A DNA stretch of 18,209 bases from Dehalococcoidia bacterium (GTDB taxonomy: Bacteria; Chloroflexota; Dehalococcoidia; E44-bin15). The translations under genes were made by a program, and so were the position numbers. Location of the stretch: contig JAUXBC010000009.1 in assembly GCA_030619615.1 (NCBI GenBank), positions 1-18,209 of the forward strand. The letters run 5' to 3'. How positions within the stretch are numbered: position 1 is the stretch's first letter; each line of letters opens with the position of its first letter. Below the pieces are notes generated by a model. That model was given only the letters and a program-made list of their open reading frames with translations, had not been told where the DNA came from and ran no database searches. Positions 13,607 through 18,209 of this stretch are shown in pieces.

Positions 13607-14800
13607 ATGGACTTCAAACTTACCCCGGAGCAGGAGTCACTGAGAAAGGAGTTTGAAGACTTCTTCAAGAAGGCGCTGAAGGAGGCGCCCCCGGGCTGGG
13701 TGGCTGGGCTGGAGACCATGTTTTCCGAAGAGGGATGGGCATTTCATCGCTCCCTGGCACGCCAGCTCGGGAAGAAGGGATGGCTCTCTCGTCCCTGGCC
13801 CAAGGAGTATGGTGGGCAGGCTGCCTCCATTATAGAACAGCTTCTCTTCAACGAGGTGAGGGGATACTACGGGGCGCCTGGGGTCGATGTCTTTGGCGTG
13901 GGCATGCTGGCACCCACCCTCCTTTTGTGGGGAACAGAGGAGCAGAAGCAGCAACACCTTCCCCCCATCGCCAAGGCAGAGATAATGTGGTGCCAGTGCT
14001 GGAGCGAGCCCAACGCCGGCTCCGACCTGGCATCCCTTACTACAAGAGCGGTGAAGGATGGCGATGAATATGTTATCAACGGTCAGAAGATCTGGACCAG
14101 TGGCGCCCACCGCGCCGACTGGTCCTTCATACTGGCCAGAACCGACCCGGAGCAGCCCAGGCACCGCGGTCTCTCCTACTTCCTGGTGGACATGAAGAAC
14201 CCGGGGGTCACCGTCCGCCCCCTGATAAGCATGGAAGGCTCTCACCTCTACAACGAGGTCTTCTTCGATGATGTGCGCGTCCCTAAGCAGAACATGGTGG
14301 CCGAGGAGAACCAGGGGTGGTATGTCACCCTGATGACCATGAATTTCGAAAGATCCGGGGTTGCCGGGATGATGGAGGCGAAGCGAACCCTGGAGGAGCT
14401 GGTGGAGTTCTGCAAGGAGACGAGGCGGGATGGCGAGGTTCTGGCAAGAAACCCCTTCATTCGCCACAGGCTGGCCCAGATGGCCATCGAGATCGAAGTG
14501 GGGCGCGCCATGTCCTATAGGGTGGCCTGGCTCCAGGAGAAGGGGGAGATGGCCGCTGCCGAGGCCTGTGCGGCAAAGGTTTATGGAAGCGAGCTGGGGC
14601 AGCGCCTCTCCTACCTCGGTTGCCAGATCATGGGACTCTACGGGCAGGTGAAGCGCTCCAAATGGGCTCCATTGATGGGAAGGTTTGAGAGCGCCTATCA
14701 GATCGCTCTAGGGATGAACATCGCCGCCGGCACCTCGGAGATCATGAGGAACATCATCGCCATTAGGGGCCTGGAGCTGCCAAGGGAACCCAGAGCCTAA
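13607..14800 (+). CDS. Acyl-CoA dehydrogenase, A-type subunit A2
   Basis: The 397-residue paralogue of A1 starts MDFKLTPEQESLRKEF and has WPKEYGGQAAS, WSEPNAGSDLA, VWTSGAHR-like IWTSGAHRADW, and the AAGTSEIMRNIIAIRGLELP terminus. The MCAD-type Glu is Ala. Glu248 in NFERSG is the candidate base at the isovaleryl-CoA dehydrogenase position. AAAGGAGGG precedes the ATG, 24 bp after A1. It is followed by B1 after a 117-bp leader. The A2-B1 order is repeated by A3-B2, suggesting each A/B pair is one heteromeric enzyme. Substrate unknown; branched, cyclic or aromatic-side-chain acyl-CoAs are typical of such expansions. Confidence 0.88.
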   Translation: MDFKLTPEQESLRKEFEDFFKKALKEAPPGWVAGLETMFSEEGWAFHRSLARQLGKKGWLSRPWPKEYGGQAASIIEQLLFNEVRGYYGAPGVDVFGVGMLAPTLLLWGTEEQKQQHLPPIAKAEIMWCQCWSEPNAGSDLASLTTRAVKDGDEYVINGQKIWTSGAHRADWSFILARTDPEQPRHRGLSYFLVDMKNPGVTVRPLISMEGSHLYNEVFFDDVRVPKQNMVAEENQGWYVTLMTMNFERSGVAGMMEAKRTLEELVEFCKETRRDGEVLARNPFIRHRLAQMAIEIEVGRAMSYRVAWLQEKGEMAAAEACAAKVYGSELGQRLSYLGCQIMGLYGQVKRSKWAPLMGRFESAYQIALGMNIAAGTSEIMRNIIAIRGLELPREPRA

Positions 14801-14803
14801 CCA

Positions 14804-14903
14804 TTAAGGCTTTTGGATCTAAGTAAGGAGAAAGGGCTGGGATAGCGAATAGCCTTAAGACCCGCCACAGCAATTAGGTCGAAAAAGCGAATAGTTCGAA
14901 AAA
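14804..14903 (+). other. Leader of B1 with inverted and dispersed repeats
   Basis: TTAAGGCT (14804-14811) and AGCCTTAA (14851-14858) are a perfect 8-bp inverted repeat 39 bp apart. The 3' arm can instead pair with GGGCT at 14834-14838. AGCGAATAG occurs at 14844-14852 and 14887-14895, and two TCGAAAAAG boxes follow (14879-14887, 14896-14904). Several of these blocks recur in the leader of B2 at 17240-17356. No sigma-70 promoter was found. Confidence 0.4.
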
Positions 14904-14917
14904 GAAAGGGGTTGATC

Positions 14918-16051
14918 ATGAACCTCGATTTCAGCGAAGAGCAGGAGATGCTTAGAACATCGGCCCGCGATTTCCTCACCAAGGAGTGCCCTAAGACGCT
15001 GGTTAGGGAGCTGGAGGAGGATGAGAAGGGCTATTCCCCGGAGCTATGGCGAAAGATGGCCGAGCTGGGTTGGATGGGTCTGGTGCTCCCCGAGGAATAT
15101 GATGGCATGGGAATGGAGTTTATGGACCTGATCGTTCTCCTTGAGGAGATGGGGCGCAATATCCTGCCCGGCCCCTTCTTCTGCACCGTGGTTCTCGGTG
15201 GTCTCACCATCCTCAATGGAGGCACCGAGGAGCAGAAGAAGGAGTTCCTACCTAAGGTAGCCAACGGAGAGATGATCCTCACCATGGCCCTCACCGAGCC
15301 CAGCGCCACATATGAGGCAAGCGGGGTTAAGACAAAGGCGGTGGCAAAAGACGATGCCTTCGTTATCAATGGCACCAAGCTCTTCGTAGAGAATGCCCAT
15401 ATCGCCGATTATTTGGTATGCGTCACCAGGACCAGCGATGGGGCCTCCCCTGAGGAGGGGATCACCCTCTTCCTGGTGGACGCCAAGAGCCCGGGGATAA
15501 AGTGCGAGGTAATGCCCACCATCGGTGCCGACAAATTGTGCGAGGTTGTTTTCGAGGATGTTAGCGTGCCCAGGCAGAACATGCTCGGCAAACTGGACCG
15601 AGGGTGGCCCATCGTAGCAAGGACCCTGGAGCAGGCCACCGTGGCCAAATGTGCCGAGATGATCGGCAGTGCCCAGGCAGCCCTGGAGATGACCTTGGCT
15701 TATGTTAAGGAGAGGGTACAATATGGCAGGCCCATCGGCAGCTTCCAGGTGGTCCAGCATTATTGTGCCAATATGTGGATCAATGTCGATACGGGGAAAA
15801 GCATCCTCTATGAGGCAGCCTGGAGGGTGGGCGAGGGGCTTCCCGCCTCTAAAGAGGTGGCGGTAGCCAAGGGATGGATTAACGAGGTCTATAAGTTCGT
15901 CGCCGAGAGGGGGGTGCAGTGCCACGGCGCTATCGGCACTACCAGAGACCATGATATGGGGCTCTACTATAGAAGGGCGATGGCAGCAGAGCTCGCCTTC
16001 GGCGATACCGATTGCCAAAGGGAGGTCGTCGCTCGCCAAATAGGCCTTTAG
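14918..16051 (+). CDS. Acyl-CoA dehydrogenase, B-type subunit B1
   Basis: The protein has 377 residues from ATG 14918; TTG 14912 would add two. It belongs to the same superfamily as the A-type but a distinct branch: NLDFSEEQEMLRTSARDFL, LPEEYDGMGMEFMDL, TEPSATYEASG in place of the usual SEPxxGSD, then ERVQYGRPIGSFQ, whose Arg and Gln contact FAD across the dimer. The C-terminus reads HGAIGTTRDHDMGLYYRRAM and AFGDTD where MCAD has the catalytic Glu loop. Glu238 (LEQAT) sits at the isovaleryl-type position. Complementary gains and losses relative to A2 suggest an A2-B1 heteromer with the flavin site shared. AAAGGGG precedes the ATG. Confidence 0.85.
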   Translation: MNLDFSEEQEMLRTSARDFLTKECPKTLVRELEEDEKGYSPELWRKMAELGWMGLVLPEEYDGMGMEFMDLIVLLEEMGRNILPGPFFCTVVLGGLTILNGGTEEQKKEFLPKVANGEMILTMALTEPSATYEASGVKTKAVAKDDAFVINGTKLFVENAHIADYLVCVTRTSDGASPEEGITLFLVDAKSPGIKCEVMPTIGADKLCEVVFEDVSVPRQNMLGKLDRGWPIVARTLEQATVAKCAEMIGSAQAALEMTLAYVKERVQYGRPIGSFQVVQHYCANMWINVDTGKSILYEAAWRVGEGLPASKEVAVAKGWINEVYKFVAERGVQCHGAIGTTRDHDMGLYYRRAMAAELAFGDTDCQREVVARQIGL

Positions 16052-16066
16052 ACTTCGAGGTCGAAA

Positions 16067-17239
16067 ATGGATTTTAGTTTCACTGAGGAAGAGGAAAGGT
16101 TTAGAGCAGAGGTTCGCCGCTTCCTGAAAAAGGAGGTCACCGAGGAACTTCTCAAAGACCTCGAGGAGCGTGGTGAGGTGGACTTCTCCAGGGAGTTCAC
16201 CAAGAAGCTGGCGGAGAAGGGCTGGCTCGCTATGTCTTGGCCCAAGGAATATGGCGGTGGCGGCGCTTCCATGATGGAGCAGCTCATCTTCGGCGAGGAG
16301 CTTGGCTACCATCATGCGCCCAGCGGGGCTCATCGGCAGGGGATAAACCTTATCGGCCCCTGCCTTATCGTTCATGGCACCGAGGAGCAGAAGGGGAAAT
16401 ACCTGAGGGCGATCACCAGGGGAGAGGTGGTTTGGTGTCAGGGGTTTTCAGAGCCCAACGCCGGCTCCGACCTCGCTTCGCTTCAGTGCCGCGCCGTGGC
16501 GGACGGCGATGATTACGTCATCGATGGACAGAAGGTGTGGACCAGCAACGCCCATCGCGCCGACTGGTGCCACCTCCTTACCAGAACCGACCCCGATGCC
16601 CCCAGACATCGGGGGATCAGCTACTTTCTTGTCGATATGAAGAGCCCTGGGATCACCATCCGCCCCCTGATCAATATGCTCGCCTCCCATGACTTCAACG
16701 AGGTCTTCCTTGACAATGTGAGGGTGCCTAAAGAGAACATGATAGGCGAGAAGAACCAGGGATGGTATGTTAGCCAGACAACCCTGAACTTCGAGCGCTC
16801 CGGGATCGCCGTCCCAGCAAGCGCCAAGCGTACCCTGGAGCAGTTGGTGGAATATGCTAAGGAAACGAAGCGAAATGGAAAGCCCCTTGCCAGGGATCCC
16901 ATAATTAGGCATAAGCTATCTGAGATGGCAGTGGAGATCGAGGTCGGGCGGATGATTGCCTATCGGGTTGCCTGGATGCAGGGTAAGGGGCTTATCCCTA
17001 GCTACGAGGCCTCCATGTCCAAGCTATATGGCACCGAGCTGGTGAAACGCCTGGGCGACATCGGGATGCAGATCATGGGACTCTACTCTCAGCTGGAGAC
17101 TGGCTCCAAATGGGTGCCCCTCAGAGGGAGGATCGAGCGCGCTTATCTTTTCTCCCTTGGCGCCACTATTGCTATGGGCACCTCGGAGATTATGAAGAAT
17201 ATCATCGCCGTTAGAGGCCTCGAGCTCCCCAGAGGCTGA
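16067..17239 (+). CDS. Acyl-CoA dehydrogenase, A-type subunit A3
   Basis: The 390-residue paralogue of A1 and A2 starts MDFSFTEEEERFRAEVRRFL and has WPKEYGGGGAS, FSEPNAGSDLA, VWTSNAHRADW and the MGTSEIMKNIIAVRGLELPRG terminus. The MCAD Glu position is Met. Glu243 in NFERSG is the candidate base. It starts 15 bp after B1 with only a weak GAGGT site, so it may be translated partly by coupling from B1. B2 follows after 117 bp. It looks like the A member of a second copy of the A2-B1 unit. Confidence 0.88.
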   Translation: MDFSFTEEEERFRAEVRRFLKKEVTEELLKDLEERGEVDFSREFTKKLAEKGWLAMSWPKEYGGGGASMMEQLIFGEELGYHHAPSGAHRQGINLIGPCLIVHGTEEQKGKYLRAITRGEVVWCQGFSEPNAGSDLASLQCRAVADGDDYVIDGQKVWTSNAHRADWCHLLTRTDPDAPRHRGISYFLVDMKSPGITIRPLINMLASHDFNEVFLDNVRVPKENMIGEKNQGWYVSQTTLNFERSGIAVPASAKRTLEQLVEYAKETKRNGKPLARDPIIRHKLSEMAVEIEVGRMIAYRVAWMQGKGLIPSYEASMSKLYGTELVKRLGDIGMQIMGLYSQLETGSKWVPLRGRIERAYLFSLGATIAMGTSEIMKNIIAVRGLELPRG

Positions 17240-17356
17240 CCACTGGAGCACTTACAGAAGGGAGATGAGAAAGCGAATAGCTCGAAAAAGGCTGGGAAAG
17301 CCAAAAAGCATTGATGTTTGTCACAGCAAATTGTGCGAAAAAAGAAAGGAGAGATT
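17240..17356 (+). other. Leader of B2 sharing blocks with the B1 leader
   Basis: The 117-bp spacer holds AAGCGAATAGCTCGAAAAAG (17271-17290), a small hairpin GGCT/AGCC (17290-17302) framed by A-runs, CACAGCAAATTGTGCGAAAA (17322-17341), then AAAGAAAGGAGAG as ribosome site. The B1 leader has the same blocks in a different order, including GGCTGGGA and CACAGCAA. The spacers are both 117 bp, so they probably duplicated with the genes. No convincing promoter was seen. Confidence 0.4.
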
Positions 17357-18209
17357 ATGGACCTAGGTTTTACCGAGGAGCAGGAAATGCTGAGAAAAAC
17401 GGCGCGCGATTTCCTCAGCAATGAATGTCCCAAGTCCTTGGTAAGGGAGATGGTCGAGGATGAGAAGGGCTATACCCCGGACCTATGGCGAAAGATGGCG
17501 GAGCTGGGTTGGATGGGTCTAGCATTCCCTGAGGAATACGATGGCATGGGGATGAGTTTCCTCGATCTCGTCATTCTCCTTGAAGAGATGGGGCGAGCCT
17601 GCCTTCCCGGTCCCTTCTTCTCCTCGGTGGTTCTCGGTGGCTTCACTATCCTTGATGCAGGAACTGAGGAGCAGAAAAGGGAGTTCCTCCCCAAGATAGC
17701 CAACGGGGATCTGATCCTCACCCTAGCGCTCACCGAGCCCAGCGCCAGGTATGACGCCGCCTCCATCACCGTTAAAGCGACCCCCGAAAAGGATGATTTT
17801 TTGATCAGTGGCACCAAGCTTTTTGTTCCCGATGCCAATATCGCCGACTACCTGGTGTGCGTCGCCAGAACCAGGGATGGGGCTACCCCTGAAGAGGGGA
17901 TCACCCTCTTCCTCGTGGAGGCCAAGAGCCCAGGGATCACCACCACCCTTCTCAAGACCATCGCTGGCGACAAGCAATGCGAGGTCATCTTGGACAATGT
18001 TAGGGTTCCCAAGAGTAACATGCTAGGGGAGCTGGACAAGGGCTGGCCGGTGGTGGAGAGGATACTGCAGAAGGCGGCGGTGGCGCTTTGTGCCCAGATG
18101 ATCGGTGGTGCCCAAGCGGCCCTGGAGATGAGCGTCGCTTATGCTAAGGAGAGGGTGCAGTTTGGCAGACCCATTGGCAGCTTCCAGGCGATCCAGCACT
18201 ACTGCGCCA
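17357..18209 (+). CDS. Acyl-CoA dehydrogenase, B-type subunit B2 (C-terminus beyond window)
   Basis: Reading from ATG 17357 gives 284 codons with no stop. It is a close paralogue of B1: MDLGFTEEQEMLRKTARDFL, FPEEYDGMGMSFLDL, LTEPSARYDAAS, ISGTKLFVPDANIADYL, DNVRVPKSNMLG, and ERVQFGRPIGSFQAIQHY at the edge. The residue matching Glu238 of B1 is Gln238 (ILQKAAV), so this copy seems to lack both usual catalytic Glu positions, although the C-terminal one is outside the window. It would then be the flavin-binding partner of A3. AAAGGAGAG lies upstream. Confidence 0.85.
   Translation, partial: MDLGFTEEQEMLRKTARDFLSNECPKSLVREMVEDEKGYTPDLWRKMAELGWMGLAFPEEYDGMGMSFLDLVILLEEMGRACLPGPFFSSVVLGGFTILDAGTEEQKREFLPKIANGDLILTLALTEPSARYDAASITVKATPEKDDFLISGTKLFVPDANIADYLVCVARTRDGATPEEGITLFLVEAKSPGITTTLLKTIAGDKQCEVILDNVRVPKSNMLGELDKGWPVVERILQKAAVALCAQMIGGAQAALEMSVAYAKERVQFGRPIGSFQAIQHYCA

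Larger units (their letters stand above)
13607..18209 (+). repeat. Tandem duplication of the A-B acyl-CoA dehydrogenase unit
   Basis: The order A2, 117-bp leader, B1 (13607-16051) is repeated as A3, 117-bp leader, B2 (16067 to the window edge). Both the coding regions and leader sequence blocks recur. A1 at 12395 is a further A-type copy without its B partner. Confidence 0.8.

Noticed and set aside
13637..14467. A 276-codon minus-strand frame opposite A2
   Set aside because: It is a shadow of the A2 coding frame. Similar shadows appear opposite A1 and A3 at matching positions, which shows they follow from paralogous coding sequence.
15248..16375. A 375-codon open frame on the minus strand opposite B1 and A3
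   Set aside because: It spans two real plus-strand genes with clear family motifs, has odd composition and no recognisable domain. Long antisense frames are expected in this GC-rich codon pattern.
1..18209. CRISPR array, tRNA genes, integrase, transposase or toxin-antitoxin pair
   Set aside because: No regularly spaced repeats, cloverleaf-like sequences or such protein motifs were seen; the repeats found are dispersed singles or gene duplications.

Overview
The window looks like a bacterial chromosome of moderately high GC. It has a full set of sigma-70-type promoters, Shine-Dalgarno sites and bacterial housekeeping genes (fabD, fabK, rpmF, yceD, rsmG). The L32 and YceD sequences, a homocitrate-synthase-like enzyme resembling the Re-citrate synthases of anaerobes, and an expanded set of SCPx-type thiolases and acyl-CoA dehydrogenases fit an anaerobic Chloroflexota (Dehalococcoidia-like) organism. 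That placement is inference from protein flavour; no marker was searched.

Layout. (1) Positions 1-3288, minus strand: one operon from a near-consensus promoter at 3260-3288, yceD - rpmF - hairpin - fabK - fabD (8-bp overlap) - a radical SAM protein cut by the window edge. (2) 3318-5490, plus strand: a LeuA-superfamily synthase whose N-terminus is split by a one-base frameshift, a terminator, a possible small broken ORF, and a MagIII/endonuclease III-type glycosylase. (3) 5491-6473, minus strand: a small Phe/His/Gly-rich coiled-coil protein and rsmG. (4) 6549-12002, plus strand: two tandem copies of a two-gene module, an HMG-CoA-synthase-fold protein fused to a DUF35 zinc ribbon/OB fold followed by an SCPx/archaeal-type thiolase. 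Each copy has its own promoter and a hairpin closes the set. (5) 12049-12288: a stand-alone Lrp/AsnC ligand-binding (RAM) domain. (6) 12315-18209, plus strand: a promoter inside a long inverted repeat, then five acyl-CoA dehydrogenases of two alternating types (A1, A2-B1, A3-B2), the last running off the window.

Working together. Regions 4-6 read as a beta-oxidation-like catabolic locus. Paired A/B dehydrogenases would desaturate unusual acyl-CoA thioesters, and DUF35-assisted thiolases would cleave the 3-oxoacyl-CoA products. The closest biochemical analogies are the archaeal thiolase/HMGCS/DUF35 complex, BbsAB of toluene degradation, and the ChsE1-ChsE2 and Ltp2-ChsH2 systems of steroid degradation. 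The substrate cannot be read from sequence. The most notable feature is that the HMG-CoA-synthase-like domains appear to lack the Glu/Cys/His catalytic set while being fused to DUF35, so they look like scaffolds or CoA-binding partners of the thiolase.

No stretch over 300 bases lacks a gene. No tRNA, rRNA, CRISPR array, transposase or phage gene was seen.
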